64,000 nt of DNA from Agathobacter rectalis ATCC 33656 (lineage in GTDB: Bacteria > Bacillota > Clostridia > Lachnospirales > Lachnospiraceae). The notes under the pieces are model-generated. The model saw only the letters and a list, made by a program, of their open reading frames with translations. It searched no databases and was not told the origin of the DNA. Position numbers and translations under genes: made by a program. The stretch lies in the NCBI RefSeq assembly GCF_000020605.1, contig NC_012781.1:1675501-1739500 (forward strand), read 5' to 3'. Of this stretch, positions 50,593 to 58,962 are shown piece by piece. Each line of letters begins with the position of its first letter. Within the stretch, counting starts at the first letter, position 1.

Positions 50593-52412
50593 CATTTGCA
50601 AACTGCAACCAGGCATGATACCCCAGGTATTATTGCCTGGTCTTTTATTGTGTAAAGAGCTTTATCTCCCGCAGAAGATTCATCTGCAAGAACCTCCCAC
50701 AAAGCATCTGCAAGTTTAATTGTGATTTTATTTTTTCCGGCATTGTAAGCTACGAACACCTTCTCTGTATCGTTATCAATAGTATATGCTACAACGCCAT
50801 CAGGCATATCATCCATGAAATGTACGGATTTCTTAATCTCATCTACTGTGTCAAGATAAAATGACTTGTGAGCCCTTCTTAGTGCTATAAGCCCCTTATA
50901 GTAGGCTTTAAGGTCCGAAAACTGCTCAGCCCTGTCATAATCTATTGCATTGACAGAGAGAGGACTGCAATAGCTGTTCTCTACAGGAGCACCATCAGCC
51001 TCACTAATCTTTGTTCTCGCAAACTCCTCTCCATGCAGGAAAAACGGAATCCCCTGCGCTGTAAAAAGGATGGCTGCTGCAAGCTTATTCATACGGATAC
51101 GCATCTCTTCACTCTCATGTGAATTGGATATGATAAACCTGTCCCAGAGAGTATAGTTGTCGTGACATGACAGATAGTTAATCGACTGCATAGGCGATTT
51201 GGCCCACTTAGCGCACATAACAGCCTGCTTTAGCTCTTCACCTCTGTCTGCAGCTCCATTGACAAAGCCCAGCTCATCCATATAGAATACATGTCCCTTT
51301 ACCGCATCACGTATATCATCCGAAAACATGCCGATGCCCGGTGTCCTTGGAGCATTTATTTTCATGCCACGCTCTGATTCTGGCAGAGTGCTCTCTCCAC
51401 CTGTCCAGCCCTCTCCGTACATTATTATATCAGGATTTATTTTTAAGAGAGCTTTTCTGGCTTCGTTCAATGTCTCGATATCAAGTACTCCCATCAGATC
51501 AAACCTGAAGCCATCAATGTGATACTCACTCGCCCAGTAGCACAGCGAATCAATGATATATTTTCTGACCATAGGCTTCTCTGAGGCTATTTCATTGCCA
51601 CAGGCTGATGCATCAGAGTACTTTGCAGCATCCAGCATACGGTAGAAATAATTGCCCGCAGTCTTGTAAAAGCAGCTGTCATGAACATTGAAGGTATGAT
51701 TGTAAACCACATCCATGATTACACCAAGACCCGCCTCATGAATCGAGTGCACCATCTCCTTATACTCTCTCACTCTCACGGCTCCATTAAACGGATCTGT
51801 CGAGTAAGAGCCCTCCGGCACATTGTAATTGTACGGATCATAGCCCCAGTTATACTGCTCCTTTAAGGAATCACTCTCGTCAATGCTGGCAAAATCATAC
51901 GACGGCATAAGCTGCAGATGTGTCACTCCCATATCCTTGAAATACGAAAGAGTTTTATCCTCAGTAAATGCCTTAAACTTACCCGGATACCTAGAATGAG
52001 CAGATGCACCGGCAGACACATCCGCGATAGACACCTCAGTGATAACCATGCTCATGGGATCTGCAAGCTTTGGCCTGTCCTCATCTGCAAATCCATCAGG
52101 ATCAGTCTTTGACAGGTCAATAACCATAGACCTGTGCCCATTTACACCGCAGGCTCTTGCATACGGATCATGCGAGCCGAATGTGCCATCTGAGGTGTGA
52201 ACCTCATATGTATAATAAACACCATCCAGATTACCCTCTGCCGTAGCAGAAAAAATACTGCGAAGCTCTCCCTCTCCGCGCATCATCTCAAGCCTGCCTT
52301 TCTCGGCCGAATCATTTCCCTTATCATAAAAAATAACAAAAACACTGTCCGCAACAGGCGAAAACAGTGTAAATGTTGTCTTTTCCTTTGAATAAATCGC
52401 TCCTAATTTCAT
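50589..52412 (-). CDS. pulA: Type I pullulanase (GH13_14)
   Basis: Hydrolyses alpha-1,6 branches in pullulan, limit dextrin and glycogen. The 607-aa protein has an N-terminal CBM48-like domain, the type I signature 'YNWGYDPYNYNVPEGSYS', and all four GH13 regions intact: 'MDVVYNHTFNVHDSCFYKTA' (I), 'YHIDGFRFDLMGVLD' (II, nucleophile Asp), 'IIMYGEGWTGG' (III, acid Glu), and 'INYLSCHDNYTLWDRFI' (IV). No signal peptide, so cytoplasmic. ATG 52412 has AAGGA seven bases upstream. The ATG at 52445 lies inside the -10 box. Together with MalQ it fits intracellular breakdown of imported maltooligosaccharides. Confidence 0.95.
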   Translation of the reverse strand: MKLGAIYSKEKTTFTLFSPVADSVFVIFYDKGNDSAEKGRLEMMRGEGELRSIFSATAEGNLDGVYYTYEVHTSDGTFGSHDPYARACGVNGHRSMVIDLSKTDPDGFADEDRPKLADPMSMVITEVSIADVSAGASAHSRYPGKFKAFTEDKTLSYFKDMGVTHLQLMPSYDFASIDESDSLKEQYNWGYDPYNYNVPEGSYSTDPFNGAVRVREYKEMVHSIHEAGLGVIMDVVYNHTFNVHDSCFYKTAGNYFYRMLDAAKYSDASACGNEIASEKPMVRKYIIDSLCYWASEYHIDGFRFDLMGVLDIETLNEARKALLKINPDIIMYGEGWTGGESTLPESERGMKINAPRTPGIGMFSDDIRDAVKGHVFYMDELGFVNGAADRGEELKQAVMCAKWAKSPMQSINYLSCHDNYTLWDRFIISNSHESEEMRIRMNKLAAAILFTAQGIPFFLHGEEFARTKISEADGAPVENSYCSPLSVNAIDYDRAEQFSDLKAYYKGLIALRRAHKSFYLDTVDEIKKSVHFMDDMPDGVVAYTIDNDTEKVFVAYNAGKNKITIKLADALWEVLADESSAGDKALYTIKDQAIIPGVSCLVAVCKC

Positions 52413-52443
52413 AGCACTATCCTTTTCGTTTATTTTCGTATAC

Positions 52444-52472
52444 ATTATAATAAAATTTACAATAACTGTAAA
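52444..52472 (-). promoter_or_regulatory. Predicted pulA promoter
   Basis: -35 TTTACA (52467-52472, 5/6) and -10 TATAAT (52444-52449, 6/6), 17-base spacer. Transcription would begin about 52437, which rules out the upstream ATG at 52445 and supports 52412. Confidence 0.75.
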
Positions 52473-52503
52473 TAGGGCAATTCAACCAATTTTCAAAAAC
52501 TTT

Positions 52504-53280
52504 TTAGTCAATGTGCCATTTTTTCTTTTGCTGATGTGAAACAATCTTTATATACAAAGATTGTGGCAGAAATCTGCCACAGGTTGTAGCAAGCTTCATC
52601 CTGAGAGTAGGCACTATGACCGTTTTGTGCTTCATCATCCGGTCTATGGCATAATTGGCGCAGTATTCAGCGGAAATCCCCTTCAACGCAAATCGCACAT
52701 TCGCCACATCATTGAACTCTGTATCAACCGGTCCCGGACACAGACACCCCACATACACATGGCTGTGGCTCTGTCGAAGCTCACATGCAACAGCCCTTGA
52801 AAGGCTCGCAACATATGCCTTAGAGGCATAATAGGCAGCCATGTACGGACCGGCAGGAATAAGACCAGCAGAGCTTGCCACATTTAATATAAAGCCTCTG
52901 TCCTTTACCCTCATCTGTCTTAAAAGCTTTTTCGTCAGGAAGTGTACAGCACGCACATTGACATCTATCATGCCCATTTCCTTAGCTATATCAGTCTCCT
53001 CAAACAGGCCGCAATCACCGTAGCCTGCGTTGTTTATAAATATTTCTATATCTTTTTCCTCGAGATAGTCCGAAAGTCTCTGACACTCATCAAGCTGCAT
53101 CAGATCCGCGGTAAAAATATCACACTCAAGCTCCTTATGTGTGGCTTTAAGCTTATCAGAAAGAGCTGTAAGCCTCTCCCGCCTTCTGGCAACAAGAATC
53201 AGGTCATACCCCTCCTTCGCAAGTCTCTTTGCAAACTGCTCACCTATTCCTGAGCTTGCTCCTGTAATCACTGCATACAT
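52504..53280 (-). CDS. Short-chain dehydrogenase/reductase
   Basis: A 258-aa classical SDR. Cofactor motif 'VITGASSGIGEQFAKRLA' and 'LILVARRRERLTAL' (Arg after the second strand favours NADPH) are present. So are 'FINNAGYGDCGLFEE' (NNAG), 'FILNVASSAGLIPAGPYMAA' (catalytic Ser) and YYASK (catalytic Tyr/Lys). 'LCPGPVDTEFND' follows. It resembles the YqjQ/DltE-like SDR group. The substrate is unknown. It starts 12 bases after the stop of the upstream hypothetical gene. Confidence 0.9.
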   Translation of the reverse strand: MYAVITGASSGIGEQFAKRLAKEGYDLILVARRRERLTALSDKLKATHKELECDIFTADLMQLDECQRLSDYLEEKDIEIFINNAGYGDCGLFEETDIAKEMGMIDVNVRAVHFLTKKLLRQMRVKDRGFILNVASSAGLIPAGPYMAAYYASKAYVASLSRAVACELRQSHSHVYVGCLCPGPVDTEFNDVANVRFALKGISAEYCANYAIDRMMKHKTVIVPTLRMKLATTCGRFLPQSLYIKIVSHQQKKKWHID

Positions 53281-53292
53281 ATATCATATCCC

Positions 53293-53745
53293 CTATTCTT
53301 CAATCATAAGCTCCCTGGAGCTCGCATCCAGCTCTACGCTTGTGTTGTCGCTCTTATACATCTCAAGCAGCAACAGCCACAGCGTGTGAATCTCGTAGGT
53401 GAGAATATTGGATGCCGGCACTGAGTATGGTAGCAGTGTGCTGATATCAAAGTATCTGATGCCAAGCGGCGGTAAAAAAACAAGGTTGGTTGTCTGTCTT
53501 TTATCACCGGCAGTATGAATCATCTCATATGTAATCATCACAAAATCACTGCCCTTATAGGTACACTCATATGACACGTAGCACTCATCAACAGTCCAGG
53601 TGATGCCATCCTCTGTAACTGTCGGCTTTACGGCCTCATCATTGTACTCTGTAGTCTGACAGGAAAGCTTCCACTTAATCTGCCCCTTCTTTGTTTCCTT
53701 TACCATATCGGTAAGCTCTTTAAGTAATTCATCTTCTTTTTTCAT
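53293..53745 (-). CDS. Hypothetical protein in the sortase/SDR cluster
   Basis: A 150-aa protein I do not recognise. It has a charged N-terminal helix (about 1-20, MKKEDELLKELTDMVKET) and a beta-rich core: 'GQIKWKLSCQTTEY', 'GITWTVDECYVSYECTYKGS', 'FVMITYEMIHTAGD', 'NLVFLPPLGIRYFDISTLLP'. A C-terminal helix 'ILTYEIHTLWLLLLEMYK' follows. The order (strands then helix) and the phrase 'LVFLPPLGIRYFD' look conserved. ATG 53745 is chosen because AGGTGTGT lies before it; an in-frame GTG is 9 bases upstream. It lies between the sortase and SDR genes with short gaps. Confidence 0.6.
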   Translation of the reverse strand: MKKEDELLKELTDMVKETKKGQIKWKLSCQTTEYNDEAVKPTVTEDGITWTVDECYVSYECTYKGSDFVMITYEMIHTAGDKRQTTNLVFLPPLGIRYFDISTLLPYSVPASNILTYEIHTLWLLLLEMYKSDNTSVELDASSRELMIEE

Positions 53746-53774
53746 TTTACACACCTGTTTTTATATTTTAAAAA

Positions 53775-54548
53775 TCAATGTTCATCCACTCTCACTCCGT
53801 GAACCACAAACCTGTATGTCTCACCGCTTGTGGAGCAGGTAGAAAGAGTCACAACCTTGTCATCCTTTGTCGGGACTATGCCTGTATCCTTCATTGATGA
53901 GGCAGCCATCCTCTGTACGAATTTGCCAAACGTCTCATCCGGCTCAAAGCCCACGGTATACTCATCGCTGTCATCACTGACTGTCTCATATGAGAAAATC
54001 TGGTACCTATACTTTTTGCCATCGACAAGTATCTGGAAATACTGATGGCTGTCATAGTAATTCTCATCACGGTTATAGTACTTAAGCTTTCCAAACATCG
54101 ACAGGTTTTTCATATTGTGTCCATAAATGATTGTATGGCAGTCGCTGAAATCAGTCTTGTTTGAACCCTCAAGGAAGATGGAACCTGCAGTGGCATGCTC
54201 TCTCTTAAAGGTCTTTCTGAGGTAATAGCTGTTATCCCCCGAATACATGACAGGGTAGCTGATATCCTCATTTTCAAAATAAATCCAGCCAACCACATCA
54301 GGGTTTTCGCTCCTTAGACCGGCGAAATCAATATCTATATCATCATACCACGGTGACTGTGCTTCACTGCCTTTCGTGCTGTCATCATCCTTCTTTGAAT
54401 CGTCCACTGCATACTCATCCTGAAGCTTCTCATATGTCTTATCCGAAGTATTATAGTCAGAATAAATCTTAAACAGATGATAACCCGAATAAGCCACAAG
54501 AGACAGACCAATTATCAGAACTATAAATCTAATTACTTTCTTAACCAT
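53775..54548 (-). CDS. srtB: Class B sortase
   Basis: A membrane-anchored transpeptidase that attaches surface proteins to peptidoglycan or to each other. The 257-aa protein has an N-terminal membrane helix (about 5-27, VIRFIVLIIGLSLVAYSGYH) and an Asp/Ser-rich linker. The sortase domain follows with catalytic His in 'HTIIYGHNMKNLSMFGKL', Cys in 'KVVTLSTCSTSGETYRF' (TLSTC) and Arg in YRFVVHG. The extra helix near the C-terminal part ('DETFGKFVQRMAASSMKD') fits class B. It overlaps the signal-peptidase gene by 8 bases. No LPxTG or NPxTN-type substrate gene is in the window. Confidence 0.92.
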   Translation of the reverse strand: MVKKVIRFIVLIIGLSLVAYSGYHLFKIYSDYNTSDKTYEKLQDEYAVDDSKKDDDSTKGSEAQSPWYDDIDIDFAGLRSENPDVVGWIYFENEDISYPVMYSGDNSYYLRKTFKREHATAGSIFLEGSNKTDFSDCHTIIYGHNMKNLSMFGKLKYYNRDENYYDSHQYFQILVDGKKYRYQIFSYETVSDDSDEYTVGFEPDETFGKFVQRMAASSMKDTGIVPTKDDKVVTLSTCSTSGETYRFVVHGVRVDEH

Positions 54549-55020
54549 TTGTTTTCTCCATTTTTTTATCAGTCAGTACTGTAATACCGGTAAAAATAAT
54601 CAACAATACAATGAATACAAATTTACCTTGCGAGGTTCCTAAAAAAGAAGCAGGATAACCAAGCACCGGGACATCAAACACAGGCACTCCGATCACATCA
54701 GACCATGCAACCGGCTGTACATCATTCACCTGATTGGCATCTCCCTTTGTAGTGTAGGTCTTTTCATCTGTATTTATTTCAACTACCCTGTGAGTCACAA
54801 GCTCGCCATTTCTGTAAAAGGTAATGGCATCACCTGTCTCTATCCCTCCGACGCCCTCCTTTACATACAATAGGCTCCCCTTCATGTAAGAAGGCTCCAT
54901 GCTTCCGCTTACAACTACCATCGGCTCGATACTAAACAGCTTGGGGATAAGTATTACAGCAATAATTAAAATAAGAATTAATAAAATCACACTGGAAATA
55001 ATGTTAATAAGTCTCCTCAT
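54541..55020 (-). CDS. SipW-like signal peptidase I
   Basis: A 159-aa membrane protease with an N-terminal helix (about 7-29, ISSVILLILILIIAVILIPK), the catalytic Ser motif 'VVVSGSMEPSYMKGSLLYVK' and the downstream box 'ITFYRNGELVTHRVVEI'. Here the general base is His (THRV), as in the ER/archaeal type and SipW. 'TYTTKGDANQVND' is the last conserved box. A second helix is at the C-terminus (FVFIVLLIIFTGITVL). SipW-type peptidases process dedicated surface or matrix proteins. The overlap with sortase B suggests a shared substrate pathway. Confidence 0.88.
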   Translation of the reverse strand: MRRLINIISSVILLILILIIAVILIPKLFSIEPMVVVSGSMEPSYMKGSLLYVKEGVGGIETGDAITFYRNGELVTHRVVEINTDEKTYTTKGDANQVNDVQPVAWSDVIGVPVFDVPVLGYPASFLGTSQGKFVFIVLLIIFTGITVLTDKKMEKTNG

Positions 55021-55045
55021 GAAAACACCTCTATATCAGAAAATA

Positions 55046-56263
55046 TCATTTGTCACTCACAAAACTGCTGTAGCAGCTTACCGGCTCAATGTCAAAGTGT
55101 ATTGTCATATTACTATGTGTGTCACACGTATGATTGAACCTATCGATAATACGCTTCATGACATCGGAGGCTGTATCGCATGAGCACTTCGACAAAAGCA
55201 CAATGTACTGTGAATCACTGTACTTTGCTGCCACATCACCCACACGCAGGCACTTTCTAAGTGCTCTTTCAAGTGTATGCATGGAATCCTTCATCTGACT
55301 ATGATTCTTATCCGGCTGACTGCTATACATTGGCACAACAGTGACAAGCACCAGACTCTCCGGAATCGTAGAACGGGCACTCTTTCTGACCTCCAGATGA
55401 TAAATCTCCTTGAATACAGGATATCCGCACATGAAAACACCCTCCATGCTCTCCTCGTTGATATCCTCCTTCACCTCATCTATATTGTAGCTTGAAACAC
55501 CCTTTGTGACAGATAAAAGCTCCTCATACACCTTGTTGAGCATGACAGTCTTTCTAACGCCAAGATCCTTGTCCATAATAGCCTTGGCAGTCTCATAAGT
55601 ATCAAAAGCCATCTGTACCTTTTTGGTACGCATGCGTGCCATAATAAGATATGAGTATATCTGCTCATCCGAGCGCTCATATACAATCGCCCTGATGCAC
55701 AGCTGCTCAAGCTTCTCATAGCAGCCTGTATCAATATACAGCTTTGCCAGAGCCTTTACTGTATTCACGTATCTTGAATGGTAAAATGCATTGAGCGTCA
55801 TAAACCAGTGTGTATCTGTCCTAAGAGGCAGGAAATCACCATGATAAAGAGCTATGGCCTTCTCATAGCTTTCAATAGCGGTCTCCTTGCTCCTGCAAAA
55901 TGCCATCTCCGCCTCATTTATATATCTGTCAAACTCTTCGACATCAATGGTTACTTCCACATCATCATTCCATTTGTACAAGCCGCCTCTAACAGAGACT
56001 ATGCACTCCTCGTCAAAGGAGGCATCTCTTAGAGCCTTTCTGAGCCTGTATGCCAGATTCTTAAGGGCTCCTACCGGATTATCGGTTTCTTCCTCAACCT
56101 GCCATATAGCCTCTGAAATATCCTCTATACAGACACCCCTGTTTCTGTTCATCGCCAGATATACAAACAGCTTTTCAAGCTTCTCAGACCTCCATGCCCC
56201 TTCCTGGACAGAGGATATGTCATTTCCCACCGTAAAGCTGCCAAAAGTTTTTAATTTAATCAT
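55046..56263 (-). CDS. BTAD/SARP-type regulator with degenerate GGDEF-like C-terminus
   Basis: A 405-aa cytosolic regulator. The N-terminus is an OmpR-type winged helix: 'MIKLKTFGSFTVGNDI', 'KLEKLFVYLAMNRNRGVCIE', 'DNPVGALKNLAYRLRKALRD', and 'IVSVRGGLYKWNDDVEVTID'. A BTAD helical domain follows (about 95-250; 'SYEKAIALYHGDFLPL'). The last about 130 residues resemble a GGDEF fold: 'MHTLERALRKCLRVGDVAAK' then YSDSQYIVLLSKC. The GGDEF active-site loop reads SDSQY, so it cannot make c-di-GMP; a ligand-sensing or dimerisation role is inferred. ATG 56263 with GGGGAAA is preferred to ATG 56293. The gene precedes the signal-peptidase and sortase genes by 25 bases. Confidence 0.82.
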   Translation of the reverse strand: MIKLKTFGSFTVGNDISSVQEGAWRSEKLEKLFVYLAMNRNRGVCIEDISEAIWQVEEETDNPVGALKNLAYRLRKALRDASFDEECIVSVRGGLYKWNDDVEVTIDVEEFDRYINEAEMAFCRSKETAIESYEKAIALYHGDFLPLRTDTHWFMTLNAFYHSRYVNTVKALAKLYIDTGCYEKLEQLCIRAIVYERSDEQIYSYLIMARMRTKKVQMAFDTYETAKAIMDKDLGVRKTVMLNKVYEELLSVTKGVSSYNIDEVKEDINEESMEGVFMCGYPVFKEIYHLEVRKSARSTIPESLVLVTVVPMYSSQPDKNHSQMKDSMHTLERALRKCLRVGDVAAKYSDSQYIVLLSKCSCDTASDVMKRIIDRFNHTCDTHSNMTIHFDIEPVSCYSSFVSDK

Positions 56264-56359
56264 ATAAATTTCCCCATTTCTGACATTAAACATTGTTATA
56301 TAGTCATAAACATATAAATCTTTTTGAAATCCCTATAAAACGCAAAAATTAAACCGAGA

Positions 56360-56863
56360 TTAAAATTTACGCAAATCATCACTGCCGTCGTCGACAGTAT
56401 TTTGTATTTTCATTATCTTAACAAAGTATGAGTAGTCATCATTTACCTTTACCTCACACCTGTCACCCACCTTGTGCCCGAATATAGCGGCACCAAGCGG
56501 TGACTCCTTGCTTATCAGATTCTTTAAGGAATTGCCCCTTACGGTTGTGACAATCTTGTATGTCTCAGTCTCATCATCATCCTCAAAATACACGTCAACC
56601 GTATTGAACATACCCACCTCATCATCCTTTGACTCATCGGATATGACAACGGCAGTCTTAATCATCTTCTCAAGGTATCTGATACGGCTCTCGTTCTGGT
56701 TCTTAAACTGCTTGGCGGCCTTGTACTCGAAGTTCTCGCTCAAGTCACCCTGGGCTCTCGCCACCTTTACGTCATCAAGAGCCTTCTTTCTGACAACGAG
56801 CTTTCTGTACTCTATCTCGTCCTCCATTTTCTTTATATCATTTGCTGTCAATTCATCATGCAT
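56360..56863 (-). CDS. greA: GreA-type transcript cleavage factor
   Basis: Rescues backtracked RNA polymerase by stimulating transcript cleavage. The 167-aa protein has the N-terminal coiled coil with the acidic tip ('VKVARAQGDLSENFEYKAAK', with Asp/Glu pair DLSEN), and the C-terminal FKBP-like domain 'NLISKESPLGAAIFGHKVGD' and 'RCEVKVNDDYSYFVKIMKI'. A segment 'ETETYKIVTTVRGNSLKNL' carries a small insertion relative to standard GreA. It may be a paralogue. It lies between the BTAD regulator and uppP, on the same strand with a gap of about 100 bases before the regulator. Confidence 0.88.
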   Translation of the reverse strand: MHDELTANDIKKMEDEIEYRKLVVRKKALDDVKVARAQGDLSENFEYKAAKQFKNQNESRIRYLEKMIKTAVVISDESKDDEVGMFNTVDVYFEDDDETETYKIVTTVRGNSLKNLISKESPLGAAIFGHKVGDRCEVKVNDDYSYFVKIMKIQNTVDDGSDDLRKF

Positions 56864-56903
56864 GTCTTAAACCCTCTTCCTGCAAAATTGCGTCAAAATG
56901 TAT

Positions 56904-57773
56904 TTAGAGAAGCCCTGCGATACCACAAAGCAGCACAATCGCACCAAGAACTATACGGTACCATCCAAACACAATAAAGTTATGCTTCTTTATGTAGCCC
57001 ATCAGGAATTTGATAACAATAAGTGAAACAACAAATGCCACAATCATGCCGATAATCAGAATAGCAGCCTCTTCCCCTGTAAAATGAAATCCAAATTTAA
57101 CAAGCTTCAGAAGACTCGCACCAAACATAACCGGAATAGCAAGGAAAAATGTATACTCAGCGGCAACAGTCCTTGAAACACCAATTAAAAGAGCTCCGAC
57201 AATAGTAGCACCTGAACGTGATGTACCCGGAAAAACAGCTGCAATAAGCTGGAAAAATCCAATCATAAGCGCAGTCGTGTAGCTTATGTCGACAAGTGAA
57301 TTAATCTTGGCAGACTTGCCATTATGTCTGGTCTCAATCACAATAAAAGCGATACCAAAGAGTATAAGCATGATAGCTACTGTCTGGAAATTGTAAAACA
57401 GTCTCTCGAATACATCATCAAAAAGAATTCCGATAATAGCTGCCGGAATAGTTGAAACAAGAATATGAAACCACAGCACGAAGATATCAGTCTTGACCCA
57501 TGCACCGATACCTGTCTTTGCAAGAGGAGCTTTGTTATTCTTCCTGCCGAATGGCCAGATCTGGCTCCAGAACAAAACAACAACCGCCAAAATGGCTCCA
57601 AGCTGGATAACCACCTCAAACATACTGTAAAAATCGTCCGGGTTCTTTCCTATTCTAAGTGGTAAAATCTCATTCAGAAGAATCATGTGGCCGGTGCTGC
57701 TGATAGGCAGCCACTCTGTAATGCCCTCCACAATTCCAAATATAACAGACTTGATAATGTCAAAGATTTCCAT
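56904..57773 (-). CDS. uppP: Undecaprenyl-diphosphatase (BacA/UppP)
   Basis: Integral membrane phosphatase that recycles undecaprenyl pyrophosphate for cell-wall synthesis; confers bacitracin tolerance. The 289-aa protein has eight membrane segments and both conserved motifs: 'GIVEGITEWLPISSTGHMIL' (residues 13-32) and 'VFPGTSRSGATIVGALLIGV' (about 179-198, containing PGTSRSG). The length is normal. It is the single-gene unit before the TAXI/GltS cluster on the other strand; a TATAAT at about 57815 may be its promoter. Confidence 0.95.
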   Translation of the reverse strand: MEIFDIIKSVIFGIVEGITEWLPISSTGHMILLNEILPLRIGKNPDDFYSMFEVVIQLGAILAVVVLFWSQIWPFGRKNNKAPLAKTGIGAWVKTDIFVLWFHILVSTIPAAIIGILFDDVFERLFYNFQTVAIMLILFGIAFIVIETRHNGKSAKINSLVDISYTTALMIGFFQLIAAVFPGTSRSGATIVGALLIGVSRTVAAEYTFFLAIPVMFGASLLKLVKFGFHFTGEEAAILIIGMIVAFVVSLIVIKFLMGYIKKHNFIVFGWYRIVLGAIVLLCGIAGLL

Positions 57774-57944
57774 AAATAAATTTCCTTCCTTTAAGATATT
57801 TTCTACAACTAATTTATTATATTATTTTTCCAATCACAAGTCCATGGAATTTAAGAAAAATTTAAATTAAATCTTTTCATATTAGAAAATTTTTTGTAAA
57901 ATACTCATAGCAATTATGAAAAAGTGAAAGGACAAAGACAAAAC

Positions 57945-58871
57945 ATGAAGAAAAAAATCAGTATCATGCTTTGCATAGTACTCTTCGCCCTGACAGGCTG
58001 CACCAACTCCGGCCGCACAATACGCTTCGGAACAGCCGACATCGGTGGAATGTACTATTCATTTGCAAATACATTTACGGAGCTTGCCAATGAACAGGGC
58101 TATGACTTTACCTGCAAGGTTCGTACCACAGCAGGCTCTAATGCCAATATAAGGCTTTTATCCGATGACTATATAGAGATAGGCATCGCACAGGCAGACC
58201 TGATAGCCGATGCCTACAAGACAAATGAAGATTTAAGGGCTATAGCAGGGCTTTACACCGAGACCTGTCAGCTTGTGGTCCGCGCTGATTCAAACATACA
58301 GACTCTTGACGACCTGTCAGGACACACTGTAAGCATCGGAGCAGAGGAATCCGGCACCGAGCGAAATGCCACACAGATTCTTGAGTTCGCCGGTATGCCA
58401 TCATCCCTTGTTGCCACCAAAAACCTGGACTATATCGAGGCCACAAAAGAGCTAAAAGCCGGTGATATAGATGCCTTCTTCTGCACTGCCGGACTCACCA
58501 CCACTGTCATAGATGAGCTCTCAAAGGAATGCGACATAAGGCTTATCCCGCTGACTGATACTGTGATAAACAAGATGCTTGAAAGCAGCTCTGCCTACAC
58601 AAGCGAGGTCATACCTGCCGGCACATACACAGGCCAGACCACAGATATAAGCACAATAGGTGTAAAATCTGTGCTTATCACAAAGTCTGATGTATCTGAC
58701 GATACAATTGAGCAGCTTACATCGCTCCTGTTTGAAAAAGAAAATGAGCTCTCCTACTCCAACTCTCTTAAGCTTGAGCTGACATATAACTTTGCAACAG
58801 ACGGTATACCTATTCCATTTCACGATGGAGCAAAAAGGTATTATGAAGTCTGTGGATATAGTACAAATTAA
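57945..58871 (+). CDS. TAXI-family solute-binding lipoprotein
   Basis: A 308-aa lipoprotein with signal 'MKKKISIMLCIVLFALTGC' and lipobox ALTGC. The mature part is a TAXI-type (TRAP-associated) binding protein: 'IRFGTADIGGMYYSFANTFT', 'TAGSNANIRLLSDDYIEIGI', 'ADLIADAYKTNEDLRAIAGL', 'GHTVSIGAEESGTERNATQI'. TAXI proteins normally feed a TRAP permease and bind glutamate-type or organic acids. Here the downstream gene is a GltS-type carrier. ATG 57945 is chosen because the signal peptide starts there; the GTG at 57924 would add seven non-signal residues. Confidence 0.9.
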   Translation: MKKKISIMLCIVLFALTGCTNSGRTIRFGTADIGGMYYSFANTFTELANEQGYDFTCKVRTTAGSNANIRLLSDDYIEIGIAQADLIADAYKTNEDLRAIAGLYTETCQLVVRADSNIQTLDDLSGHTVSIGAEESGTERNATQILEFAGMPSSLVATKNLDYIEATKELKAGDIDAFFCTAGLTTTVIDELSKECDIRLIPLTDTVINKMLESSSAYTSEVIPAGTYTGQTTDISTIGVKSVLITKSDVSDDTIEQLTSLLFEKENELSYSNSLKLELTYNFATDGIPIPFHDGAKRYYEVCGYSTN

Positions 58872-58886
58872 TTCGCGAATTAATTT
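58865..58886. repeat. 22-bp perfect palindrome between TAXI and GltS genes
   Basis: AAATTAATTCG at 58865-58875 is mirrored exactly to 58886, forming a perfect palindrome. It contains the TAXI stop codon and is followed by TT on the plus strand. It could be a weak terminator (partial read-through would favour the binding protein over the carrier) or an operator. Confidence 0.6.
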
Positions 58887-58962
58887 TTAGTCCAATATAT
58901 AATATTCAAAATATAAGAAGAAAATAACAAGAATATAATCAATAAAAATTGAAAGGTAACAC

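Noticed and set aside
52413-52445. N-terminal extension of pullulanase from ATG 52445
   Set aside because: The ATG overlaps the perfect -10 TATAAT and lacks an SD, whereas ATG 52412 has AAGGA at good spacing.
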